From JANYLN01 sp041687575 (lineage in GTDB: Bacteria > Planctomycetota > Phycisphaerae > UBA1845 > JANYLN01), in the NCBI GenBank assembly GCA_041687575.1, contig JAWLBS010000180.1, positions 1 to 10,347 of the forward strand: 10,347 bases of DNA, written 5' to 3'. A program made the translations under genes and the position numbers. Position 1 is the stretch's first letter. Each line of letters begins with the position of its first letter. Of this stretch, positions 1-6,548 are shown piece by piece. The notes under the pieces were generated by a model that saw only the letters and a program-made list of their open reading frames with translations, was not told the origin of the DNA and searched no databases.

Positions 1-267
<267 letters not shown>

Positions 268-273
268 TGCGTC

Positions 274-297
274 GGGGCTCGGGTCTCGGGTGTCGGG
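274..297 (+). repeat. G-quadruplex-type G-run array just after gltA stop
   Basis: Four G-runs lie at 274-277, 281-283, 288-290 and 295-297, separated by CTC, TCTC and TGTC. This satisfies the usual G3+N1-7 quadruplex pattern on the + strand. It begins 7 nt after the gltA stop, so it would be in the 3' end of the gltA mRNA. The unit GGGTNTC recurs at 415-439 and, on the other strand, near 616-630. The pattern is seen directly; folding and function are inference. Confidence 0.6.
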
Positions 298-375
298 TCT
301 CGTAACGGCCGGATGACAGCATGACAACATGGCAAGGTGACGAGGCACGCACAAGACGGCGACAGCCTTTGGACT

Positions 376-403
376 GCGGCGCCGAAGACGCCGCTTTGCA
401 TTT
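376..403 (+). terminator. Candidate intrinsic terminator for gltA
   Basis: A perfect 6-bp stem GCGGCG (376-381) / CGCCGC (389-394) encloses a 7-nt loop and is followed by TTTGCATTT (395-403). The T tract is interrupted, so the element is weak by standard criteria. Its GC-only stem, orientation and place about 110 nt after the gltA stop fit a rho-independent terminator. The same bases could instead belong to the surrounding repeat family, since CGAAGACG in its loop and arm also occurs at 483-490 and 519-526. Confidence 0.35.
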
Positions 404-414
404 CCCGCCCCGCC

Positions 415-439
415 GGGTGTCGGGTGTCGGGTGTCGGGG
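415..439 (+). repeat. Tandem GGGTGTC heptamer array (G-quadruplex pattern)
   Basis: Three perfect consecutive GGGTGTC units start at 415, 422 and 429 and end in GGGG (436-439). This gives four G-runs with uniform 4-nt TGTC linkers, a regular quadruplex-compatible repeat on the + strand. It is related to the 274-297 array. No ORF with coding character covers it. Slippage-prone tandem repeats like this vary in copy number between strains; that is inference here. Confidence 0.7.
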
Positions 440-440
440 T

Positions 441-512
441 GCCATGGCAGGGGCTGCCTGCCACGGCGTAGCCGTGGTCTGGCGAAGACGGGCATGCCAC
501 GGCGAAGTCGCC
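441..512. repeat. Cluster of three small hairpins with internal direct repeats
   Basis: Three perfect hairpins follow closely: GGCAG/CTGCC (446-450 with 454-458), CCACGGC/GCCGTGG (461-467 with 471-477, loop GTA) and GGCGA/TCGCC (501-505 with 508-512). TGCCACGGCG occurs twice, at 459-468 and 495-504. CGAAGACG occurs at 383-390, 483-490 and 519-526. The composition (short palindromes in a convergent spacer, no coding frame) resembles REP/MITE-like intergenic elements. Membership of a genome-wide family cannot be tested from one window. Confidence 0.55.
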
Positions 513-568
513 CTGCGACGAAGACGGGAGCAGGGCCGTGCCGATCGTAGACGTCTTTTCGACACTGA

Positions 569-630
569 CCCCTGACCCCTGAACCCTGACCCCCGACCCC
601 TGGCCCCTGCCGTTGCGACACCCGAAACCC
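569..630 (-). repeat. GGGGTCA-type G-run array just after mrpG stop (minus strand)
   Basis: Read on the minus strand this has G-runs at complements of 604-607, 597-600, 590-594, 584-586, 576-579 and 569-572, mostly joined by TCA or similar 2-4 nt linkers. Closer to the mrpG stop (634), minus-strand GGG runs at 628-630 and 621-623 belong to the same GGGTNTC family seen after gltA. At least one full four-run quadruplex motif is present in the predicted 3' end of the mrp transcript. The runs are read directly; a role in termination or mRNA stability is inference. Confidence 0.6.
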
Positions 631-633
631 GAT

Positions 634-1002
634 CTACCGCCCCTCCGGCGGCCGATCCGGCGTGGCCCGCCCGATCCCCCTGTAGTACTCGCTCGCTTCG
701 TCAACCAGCGTCCCTCGCCACATCGGCACCCCCGACAGGTACGCCGCCCGCGCGATCATTTGCGCCCCGACCGGATTGGTCAAAAAGATGAACGCGATCG
801 TCGCCAGAATGATCCCCTTGGTGCTCGCCCCCGGAAAGTAGATCTCCGCCGCCCCCAGCATCAGAGAGATGCCGAGCGTGTTCGCCTTGGCGCTGGCGCT
901 CATCCGCATGTACAGGTCCGGCATCCGCAGCAGCCCCAGCGACGCCACCAGCGTGAACAGCGCCCCGATCAGCAGCAGTCCCATGACCAGCAGGTCTCCC
1001 AT
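634..1002 (-). CDS. mrpG: Na+/H+ antiporter subunit G (MrpG/MnhG/PhaG)
   Basis: MrpG is a small integral membrane subunit of the hetero-oligomeric Mrp antiporter. All subunits are needed for full activity, but its own role is structural or unclear. The 122-residue product matches the usual length (about 115-125). Three hydrophobic segments are visible, near residues 3-24, 41-55 and 62-83. The family hallmark LGLLRMPDLYMRMSASAKANTLG lies at about 22-44. The C-terminal tail is soluble and charged and ends in DRPPEGR. The ATG start is preceded by GGGGGAG 8 nt upstream, inside the end of mrpF, and the mrpF stop is only 1 nt away, so translation is probably coupled. It is the last gene of the operon and is followed by a G-rich repeat instead of a clear U-tailed terminator. 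Confidence 0.95.
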   Translation of the reverse strand: MGDLLVMGLLLIGALFTLVASLGLLRMPDLYMRMSASAKANTLGISLMLGAAEIYFPGASTKGIILATIAFIFLTNPVGAQMIARAAYLSGVPMWRGTLVDEASEYYRGIGRATPDRPPEGR

Positions 1003-1003
1003 C

Positions 1004-1270
1004 TCAGCGACTCCCCCTTTCCAGGTACCGCGCGAAACCCACCGTGCTCAAAAACCCGATCATCGCCAACACCACCGCCATGTCCAGCGTGACCTCCTCG
1101 CCGGTCCCGATCGCGTGCGTGACGATCATGCCCATACCCACCATCGTCAGCAGGTCCAGCGCAATGACCCGGTCCGCCACGTGCGGCCCGCGCACCAGCC
1201 GCACCAGCGTCAGCAGCAGCGACAGCGCCAGAATCGGCATGATGACATATATGCAGAACGCAGGGATCAT
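1004..1270 (-). CDS. mrpF: Na+/H+ antiporter subunit F (MrpF/MnhF)
   Basis: MrpF is a three-helix membrane subunit of the Mrp complex. In Bacillus it has been linked to Na+ and cholate efflux, and it is required for complex activity. The 88-residue product is close to the family norm of about 90. Hydrophobic segments fall near residues 4-25, 35-52 and 61-80. The conserved cytoplasmic loop motif RGPHVADRVIALDLL (27-41) contains the two aspartates typical of the family (D33, D39). The ATG overlaps the mrpE stop by 4 nt (ATGA), a classic re-initiation junction. An AGGTGAG Shine-Dalgarno-like stretch sits in the end of mrpE. Confidence 0.95.
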   Translation of the reverse strand: MIPAFCIYVIMPILALSLLLTLVRLVRGPHVADRVIALDLLTMVGMGMIVTHAIGTGEEVTLDMAVVLAMIGFLSTVGFARYLERGSR

Positions 1271-1737
1271 CGCCCGCTCACCTCCCGGATCCGCCGCTCG
1301 AACCCCTGCTTGATCCGCCGCACCGCCTCGTCCCGCTCCCCGATGTACATGTCGTGCATGAACAGCGTCTTGCCATCCTCGCTGATGTCCAGCGTCAGCG
1401 TCCCCGGCGTCAGCGTAATCAGGTTCGCCAGCAGCGTCACCTCCGCGTCATCTGTCAGCTCCAGCGGCACCCGCACCACGCCCGGCCGCATCCGGTGCCG
1501 CGGCGTGAGCACGTCCCACGCCACCCGAAGATTCGAGACGGCCAGTTCGTAAAGAAAGTAGAAACCCAGGTACACCAGCTGTCGGCTGCGCCGGAAATAG
1601 CTCGACTCGCCGACCGCCCGGCTCAGCAGCCACAGCAGCAGGTAGCTGACGATAAACCCGAACACCAGCGAACGGAAGCTGTAGTAGCCCGTCAACACCA
1701 CCCACGCCAGCATCAGAAGAATGTTCAGCAGAAACAT
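1267..1737 (-). CDS. mrpE: Na+/H+ antiporter subunit E (MrpE/MnhE)
   Basis: MrpE is a membrane subunit with a cytoplasmic C-terminal domain that is needed for normal assembly and activity of the antiporter. The product has 156 residues, against about 158 in typical MrpE. The first half is hydrophobic, with segments near 3-20, 22-42 and 52-72 and the family-like stretch YLGFYFLYELAVSNLRVAWDVL (56-77). The second half is a soluble domain containing RPGVVRVPLELTDDAEVTLLANLITLTPGTLTLDI (84-118), which holds the conserved LANLITLTPGTL core. The ATG lies 3 nt after the mrpD stop, with GCGAGGTGA covering both stop and ribosome-binding site. No truncation or missing motif is apparent. Confidence 0.96.
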   Translation of the reverse strand: MFLLNILLMLAWVVLTGYYSFRSLVFGFIVSYLLLWLLSRAVGESSYFRRSRQLVYLGFYFLYELAVSNLRVAWDVLTPRHRMRPGVVRVPLELTDDAEVTLLANLITLTPGTLTLDISEDGKTLFMHDMYIGERDEAVRRIKQGFERRIREVSGR

Positions 1738-1740
1738 CGC

Positions 1741-3249
1741 TCACCTCGCTTCCAGCACGGCCTGCATGTACTGCCCCGGGTCGAACAGCTGCTCGCCCGC
1801 CCGCTCGGCCAGCAGAAAGAACGGCTGGACCGCCAGCCCCATCGCCAGGATCAGCCCCGCCAGCAGGACGATCGGCGCCAGATACAGGACCCGCGTCCAC
1901 AACCCCAGCGGCGGCCGTGACTCGCGCCGCCCGGGCCGCGGCCTCCAGAACGCATACATCCAGATCTTGAGCATGCTCAGCAGCGTCACCAGCCCCACCA
2001 GCAGCGACACCCCGATGATCAGGTACTGCCCCTGCGCAAAGCCCGCCCGCGCCAGGCCGAACTTGCCCCAGAACCCCGACAGCGGCGGCAGCCCCGCCAG
2101 CGACAGAGCGGAAATCAGAAACAGCACCGTCAGCAGCGGCTGCGAGGCATACAGCCCGCCCAGCCGCTTGAGCCGGTAAGTGCCTTCCATCTGCCGCACC
2201 AGTCCGCTGATCAGGAACAGGTTGCTCTTGGCGAAGATGTTGTGCGCGATGAAGTAGATCGCCGCAGCCACCGCCGCCGGACTGTACAACCCCAACCCCA
2301 TGACCATATAGCCGATCTGGCTGATGATGTGGAACGAGAGGATCCGCCGGAAGTCCGTCTGCGCAAATGCCCCCAGCACGCCGCTGACCATCGTGCCTCC
2401 CGCGATGACCAGAATGATCGAGTGCGTGTAGCCCACCTCCTGCGTGAACAGCAGCGTGAACACCCGCACCAGCGCATAGACCCCCACCTTCGTCAAGAGC
2501 CCCGCGAACAGCGCCGAGACCGCCGCCGGCGGGGTGTGGTACGACGCCGGCAGCCAGAAGTACAGCGGAAAGATTGCCGCCTTGATCCCGAAGGCGATCA
2601 GAAACAGCATCGCCAGCGTCGTCACCAGGCCCGGCCGATCCAACTGCGGCAGCCGCATCGCCAGGTCCGCCATGTTGAGCGTACCGGCCGCCCCGTAGAC
2701 CATCCCCGTCGCCGCCAGCAGCACCATCGACGCCAGCAGGCTGAGCGTGACGTACTTGATCCCGCCCTCCAGTTGCCGCCGATGTCCCCCCAGCACGATC
2801 AGCACGAACGACGCCAGCAGCATCAGCTCGAACCAGACGTACAGATTGAACAGGTCCCCCGTCAGGAACGAACCGCACACCCCCATCAGCAGGAAATGCA
2901 GCAGCACATAGTAGCCCGTCTGTTCGCGGCTAACGCCGATGTTGGCGATCGAGTAGACAGCCGTGCACAGGCCCATCACCCCCGCCAGCACCACCATGAT
3001 CGCGCTGAACAGGTCCGCGACCAGCGTGATGCCGAACGGTGCCGGCCAGTTGCCCATCTGGCTGGCCAGGATTCCGTGTCGCCAGACGGAGCTCAGCAGG
3101 ACCAGCCCGGCGACCAGCAGCCCCGTCGCCCCGACCGCGCTGACGGCCTGTTGCCAGCGCCGGTGATCCCACAGCGCAAGCAGCGCCAGCGCCGTCAACA
3201 TCGGCACGATCAGCGGCAGGACCAGCAGGATGTCAGGCAGCTTCGTCAT
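1741..3249 (-). CDS. mrpD: Na+/H+ antiporter subunit D (MrpD), complex I NuoN/NuoM-like
   Basis: MrpD is one of the two large antiporter-like subunits of Mrp and is homologous to NuoL/M/N of complex I. It is thought to form an ion-translocation half-channel. The 502-residue, strongly hydrophobic product has the normal length (about 490-500). Key charged residues sit in recognisable contexts: the TM5 glutamate E141 in YVWFELMLLASF, K223 in FGIKAAIFPLYFWLP, K254 in LLTKVGVYALVR, H307 in LSFHIISQIGYM and K396 in GFWGKFGLA. These match the Glu/Lys/His series shown by mutagenesis to matter in Bacillus MrpD. The ATG lies 6 nt after the mrpC stop, with AGGAAG inside the end of mrpC. The symbol is chosen over mrpA by length, order and the HIISQIGYM motif. 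Confidence 0.97.
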   Translation of the reverse strand: MTKLPDILLVLPLIVPMLTALALLALWDHRRWQQAVSAVGATGLLVAGLVLLSSVWRHGILASQMGNWPAPFGITLVADLFSAIMVVLAGVMGLCTAVYSIANIGVSREQTGYYVLLHFLLMGVCGSFLTGDLFNLYVWFELMLLASFVLIVLGGHRRQLEGGIKYVTLSLLASMVLLAATGMVYGAAGTLNMADLAMRLPQLDRPGLVTTLAMLFLIAFGIKAAIFPLYFWLPASYHTPPAAVSALFAGLLTKVGVYALVRVFTLLFTQEVGYTHSIILVIAGGTMVSGVLGAFAQTDFRRILSFHIISQIGYMVMGLGLYSPAAVAAAIYFIAHNIFAKSNLFLISGLVRQMEGTYRLKRLGGLYASQPLLTVLFLISALSLAGLPPLSGFWGKFGLARAGFAQGQYLIIGVSLLVGLVTLLSMLKIWMYAFWRPRPGRRESRPPLGLWTRVLYLAPIVLLAGLILAMGLAVQPFFLLAERAGEQLFDPGQYMQAVLEAR

Positions 3250-3255
3250 ATCCCG

Positions 3256-3609
3256 TTACTTCCTCGTCACATCGGTCGTTCGCAGCTCGTGCAGGTCGTC
3301 CGTCCGCACCTCCCGATAGACCCTGCGGATCAGCACGATGGCGAAGGCCTGCGTCCCGAAACCAATCACAATCGCCGTCAGGATCAGCGCCTGCGGCAAC
3401 GGGTCCGCCAACCCCGGCGGAACCGACCCGTCCGGCAAAACGTACGGCGGGCGAATCGACGCCAGCCCGCCCGCCGTGAACACCAGCAGGTTCACCGCGT
3501 GCCCCAGCAGCACCAGCCCGATGATCAACCGCACCAGGCTCCCGCGCAGCATCTGGTAGATCCCCGCCGCGAAAAGCCCGCCGACCGTAATGCATAGCAG
3601 CACCAGCAT
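3256..3609 (-). CDS. mrpC: Na+/H+ antiporter subunit C (MrpC), NuoK-like
   Basis: MrpC is a three-helix subunit homologous to complex I NuoK and sits beside the large antiporter subunits. The product is 117 residues, against about 112-115 normally. Helices lie near residues 2-19, 25-48 and 72-95. Family motifs are IIGLVLLGHAVNLLVF (29-44) and DPLPQALILTAIVIGFG (69-85), the second being the most diagnostic. A short charged cytoplasmic tail follows. The ATG shares one base with the mrpA stop (TGATG), and GGTGGAG lies 8 nt upstream inside mrpA, so translation is likely coupled. Nothing is unusual in this gene. Confidence 0.96.
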   Translation of the reverse strand: MLVLLCITVGGLFAAGIYQMLRGSLVRLIIGLVLLGHAVNLLVFTAGGLASIRPPYVLPDGSVPPGLADPLPQALILTAIVIGFGTQAFAIVLIRRVYREVRTDDLHELRTTDVTRK

Positions 3610-6353
3610 CAGGGCATCTCCACCAGGTCAAAGAAGATCGTCAGCGCACTGCCGATCACCAACAGGTACACACCCAGGTCCAGCAGCACCGGCGTGCCCG
3701 CATGCGCCAGAATCGCCGAGCCCCCCGGAGCCCACAGCCCCGTCAAAAACGGCTGACCCGCCACCACCCCGAAAATGCCGCTTCCCACCGCCAGCAGCAG
3801 CCCCGTGCCCACCAGGTACCGCGGAACCACCCGAAGCGCCGCCCGGGCCTGCCGCGCATCCCGCGCCACCGCGTACAGTGCGAATGCCATCGCCCCCACG
3901 AGCCCCGCGACGAAGCCCCCGCCCGGCTGCTCGTGCCCCCGCAACAACAGAAACAGCGACAGCAGCAGTAGCAGCGGCAGCAGGTACAGGCACGTCGTCA
4001 CCAGAATTCTCGAACGCAGCCCCCCCTGCGACAATGGCAGGTCCCCCTGCATGCGCGGCCGCCCCCTGGGCTCCAGCCGCAACAGCGCGAACACCCCCAG
4101 CGACGCCACCCCCAGCACCGTAATCTCGCCCAGCGTATCCAGCGCCCGGAAATCCAGAAGAATCACCGTGACCACGTTCAGCCCGTGCGCCTCCGGGTAT
4201 GCCTTGTCCAGGTAGTACGGCGCCACCGCCGAAACCGGCCCCTGCGAGACCACCGCCAGCAGCGCCCCCGCGATCAGCCCCCCCATCGCCAGCGCCACCG
4301 CCACATCGCCCAGCCGGCCCAGCCGCACCCGCACGTCCACCTGCTGCGGCAGCTGGTACAGCACCAGCACGAACAGCAGCACGCTCAGCGCCTCGACCGC
4401 CACCTGCGTGATCCCCAGGTCGATCCCGCCATGCAGCAGGAACACCAGCGCCATGCTGAACCCGATCCCTCCCAGGAGCACCACAATCGACAGCACCTGC
4501 CGCACCAGCAGGATCGCGACCCAACACACCGTGAACACAATGATCAGGGCCCACAGGTTCGCCCCCACGCCCATCTCCAGCGGAATCGGCCCGAACTCCG
4601 CCTTGCGGATCAGCGTGTAGCCCGCCAGCAGCACGGTCGCGATGCAGCAGATCATCACGTACGACCGCAGCCGGCCGTTCTGCAGCCATCGCGTGTGCAC
4701 GTACGCCGCGTCGCTCAGCCCGTGCATCACCGTCGGGTACCAGTCCGCCAGCCACCCCGGCAGCAGACCGTGCGCAGCGTGCTCCCAGCGCCGCGCCCGC
4801 TCCAGGAAAAAGTAGACCGCCGCCCCGCCCGCCAGCGCCACTGCACTCAGCGCCAGCGCAAGATTCACGATGGGCCAGACGTGCAGCTCGAGTGGCACCG
4901 CCGCCCCCGCCACCGCCCCCACGGCCGGGCCCAGCAACCGCGCATCCACCAGCGCAGGCCATACTCCCAGCAGCGCCCCCGCCGACGCGAGGATCAGCGG
5001 CGGCAGATCCAGCCGCAGCGGCGCCCGGTGCGGCGTGTGCGGCAATTCCTGCGCCCTCTCGCCCCACCACAGCCGCAGCCCGCACACGGCCGCCACCGCC
5101 ACCATCGACACGCTCGACAGCACCGCCGCCACCGTAAACAGCCACGACCCCCGCGACGCCTGCAGCCCCGCCTCCAGCAGCAGCTCCTTGCCGCTGAACC
5201 CGAACGTCAGCGGGATGCCCGCCATGCTCAGCCCGGCCAGCAGCCCCACCGCCGCCGTCAGCGGCATCTCCCGACCCAGCCCCCGCAGCAGCCGGATGTC
5301 CCGCGTGCCCGCCTCATGATCCACCGTCCCCGCCATCAAAAACAGCGAGCTCTTGTACAGCGCGTGCGCCACCAAATAGACGATCAGCGCCCGGATGCCA
5401 TACTCCCCGCCCACTCCCGCGAGCATCACCAGCGCCCCCAGCACACTCACCGTCGAGTACGCCAGCATCCGCTTCAGATCGGTCTGCCCCAGCGCCCGCC
5501 ACGCCCCGACCGCCATGGTGATCATCCCCACCGTGCCGACCAGCCACGCCCAGAGGTCCGTGCCCCCCAGCACCGGGTGGACCCGCGCCAACAGGTAGAT
5601 CCCCGCCTTGACCATCGCCGCCGAGTGCAGGTACGCGCTGACCGGCGAAGGCGCCTCCATCGCCGCCGGCAGCCACACGTGAAACGGCCACTGCGCACTC
5701 TTGGCGCCCGCCCCGATCAACACCAGCACCAGGATCGCCGGGTACAGCGCACTGTCCCGCACGGTCTGCCCCCGCGCGAGCAGCTCGCCCCAGCTGCTGC
5801 TGCCCCCCGCCAGCGTCAGCAAAATCACCCCCGCCAGCAGCGCCAGGCCCGCCCCGCCCGTGATGATCAGCGACTGCAGCGCCGCCCGCCGCGCAGCCGG
5901 CCGGTCGTTGTCGAACCCGATCAACAGAAACGAACTGATGCTCGTCAGCTCCCAAAAGACGATCAGCGCGATCACATCCCCCGACAGCGCCACCCCCAGC
6001 ATCGCCGCCTCGAAGAGCATCAGGTACCCGAAAAACCGCCCCTGCAGGTCGTATTCCTGCATGTACCGGCTGGCGTACAGGAACACCAGCCCCCCGACAC
6101 CGGTAATGATCAGCACGAAGACCAGCGACAGGCCGTCCATCCACGCCGAGAACTCGACCCCGAACAGGGGCACCCAGGAGACGCTCTCGCGGTAGATCTC
6201 CCCCGCCGCCACGCCGTCCGCGTACCGCAGGTAATATCCCCCCAGCCCGAAGCTGGCCAGCCCGAGCAGCACCCCGGTTGCCCGACCGAGCAGCCGGTAC
6301 AGCCCCGGCGTCACCACCGCCAATCCGATTGCCAGTAGGATGGAGACCAGCAC
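3609..6353 (-). CDS. mrpA: Na+/H+ antiporter subunit A with fused subunit B (MrpA-MrpB)
   Basis: MrpA is the largest Mrp subunit: a NuoL-like antiporter module with an extra C-terminal region, here followed by a complete MrpB domain. The 914-residue length fits the A-B fusion of six-gene mrp operons (separate MrpA is about 800, MrpB about 140). Visible in order are: the NuoL-like core (about 60-430) with E135 in WELTSISSFLLIGF, K218 and H225 in GAKSAQWPFHVWLPAAM, K249 in AAMVKAGIYLLARV, K294 in LKRMLAYSTVS and K389 in FSGKELLLEAG; a DUF4040/MbhD-like segment (about 600-665) with DLGITQVAVEALS; an MbhE-like segment (about 680-765); and the MrpB domain (about 780-910) with GHEQPGGGFVAGL. I chose GTG 6353 because GGGGAGG ends 9 nt upstream. 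An in-frame GTG at 6371 would add six residues but has poorer spacing to a ribosome-binding site. It is the first gene of the operon. Confidence 0.95.
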   Translation of the reverse strand: MLVSILLAIGLAVVTPGLYRLLGRATGVLLGLASFGLGGYYLRYADGVAAGEIYRESVSWVPLFGVEFSAWMDGLSLVFVLIITGVGGLVFLYASRYMQEYDLQGRFFGYLMLFEAAMLGVALSGDVIALIVFWELTSISSFLLIGFDNDRPAARRAALQSLIITGGAGLALLAGVILLTLAGGSSSWGELLARGQTVRDSALYPAILVLVLIGAGAKSAQWPFHVWLPAAMEAPSPVSAYLHSAAMVKAGIYLLARVHPVLGGTDLWAWLVGTVGMITMAVGAWRALGQTDLKRMLAYSTVSVLGALVMLAGVGGEYGIRALIVYLVAHALYKSSLFLMAGTVDHEAGTRDIRLLRGLGREMPLTAAVGLLAGLSMAGIPLTFGFSGKELLLEAGLQASRGSWLFTVAAVLSSVSMVAVAAVCGLRLWWGERAQELPHTPHRAPLRLDLPPLILASAGALLGVWPALVDARLLGPAVGAVAGAAVPLELHVWPIVNLALALSAVALAGGAAVYFFLERARRWEHAAHGLLPGWLADWYPTVMHGLSDAAYVHTRWLQNGRLRSYVMICCIATVLLAGYTLIRKAEFGPIPLEMGVGANLWALIIVFTVCWVAILLVRQVLSIVVLLGGIGFSMALVFLLHGGIDLGITQVAVEALSVLLFVLVLYQLPQQVDVRVRLGRLGDVAVALAMGGLIAGALLAVVSQGPVSAVAPYYLDKAYPEAHGLNVVTVILLDFRALDTLGEITVLGVASLGVFALLRLEPRGRPRMQGDLPLSQGGLRSRILVTTCLYLLPLLLLLSLFLLLRGHEQPGGGFVAGLVGAMAFALYAVARDARQARAALRVVPRYLVGTGLLLAVGSGIFGVVAGQPFLTGLWAPGGSAILAHAGTPVLLDLGVYLLVIGSALTIFFDLVEMP

Positions 6354-6397
6354 GCCTTCGCGCCTCCCCACGATGCTGTCGACCCACCGTCACCGAT

Positions 6398-6412
6398 CCG
6401 CAACCGTTGCGG
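6398..6412. promoter_or_regulatory. Perfect inverted repeat in the mrp leader
   Basis: CCGCAA (6398-6403) and TTGCGG (6407-6412) form a perfect dyad around CCG, about 45 nt upstream of the preferred mrpA start and on its transcribed leader side. A possible minus-strand -10 element, TAATAT (complement of 6432-6437), lies just upstream, but I see no convincing -35 for it. The dyad could be a repressor site or a small leader hairpin. No known regulator site was recognised. Confidence 0.35.
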
Positions 6413-6445
6413 CTTCGTGTTGGGCCCGTAGATATTAGGCGCGCA

Positions 6446-6528
6446 GATCGCCAGAAGGTTCGGGTTCCCGAATAAGCCCGCTATACTCTCACAGCGGGCG
6501 CGGTTGCCGCGGGGCGCGGCTGGCGATC
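6446..6528. repeat. Long-range inverted repeat flanking the divergent promoter region
   Basis: GATCGCCAG (6446-6454) and CTGGCGATC (6520-6528) are perfect 9-bp reverse complements separated by 65 bp. They bracket the candidate cls promoter and two further dyads. The arms would be about six to eight helical turns apart, a spacing that DNA-looping regulators can use. Chance occurrence in GC-rich DNA is also possible. Confidence 0.4.
6459..6499 (+). promoter_or_regulatory. Candidate sigma70-type cls promoter with overlapping operator-like dyads
   Basis: TTCGGG (6459-6464) and TATACT (6482-6487) are separated by 17 bp and would place the transcription start near 6494, about 55 nt before the cls ATG. 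The -10 is good (five of six matches to TATAAT); the -35 is poor. The -35 lies inside the perfect dyad TTCGGGTTCCCGAA (6459-6472). The -10 lies between the arms of a second dyad, GCCCGCT (6476-6482) and AGCGGGC (6493-6499). This layout suggests control by a dimeric repressor or activator. The promoter call is inference from sequence pattern only. Confidence 0.45.
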
Positions 6529-6548
6529 GAGATATCGGGGGAGCATCG

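Noticed and set aside
411..440. CRISPR-like or telomere-like repeat
   Set aside because: Units are 7 bp, without spacers or cas genes; it is a simple tandem repeat.
321..575. 84-codon + frame in the gltA/mrpG spacer
   Set aside because: It runs through hairpins and heptamer repeats, lacks a ribosome-binding site and has Arg-rich low-complexity content.
1448..2878. 476-codon minus-strand frame overlapping mrpD and mrpE
   Set aside because: Low-complexity Gly/Ala-rich translation in another frame of the same strand; mrpD and mrpE explain the region.
2242..3597. 451-codon open frame on + strand opposite mrpD and mrpC
   Set aside because: Same Arg/Gln/His-rich shadow composition; the opposite strand encodes clear MrpD and MrpC.
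4185..6338. 717-codon open frame on + strand opposite mrpA
   Set aside because: Its translation is almost all Arg, Gln, His and Pro with no domain. It is the antisense shadow of GC-rich mrpA, whose motifs are unmistakable.
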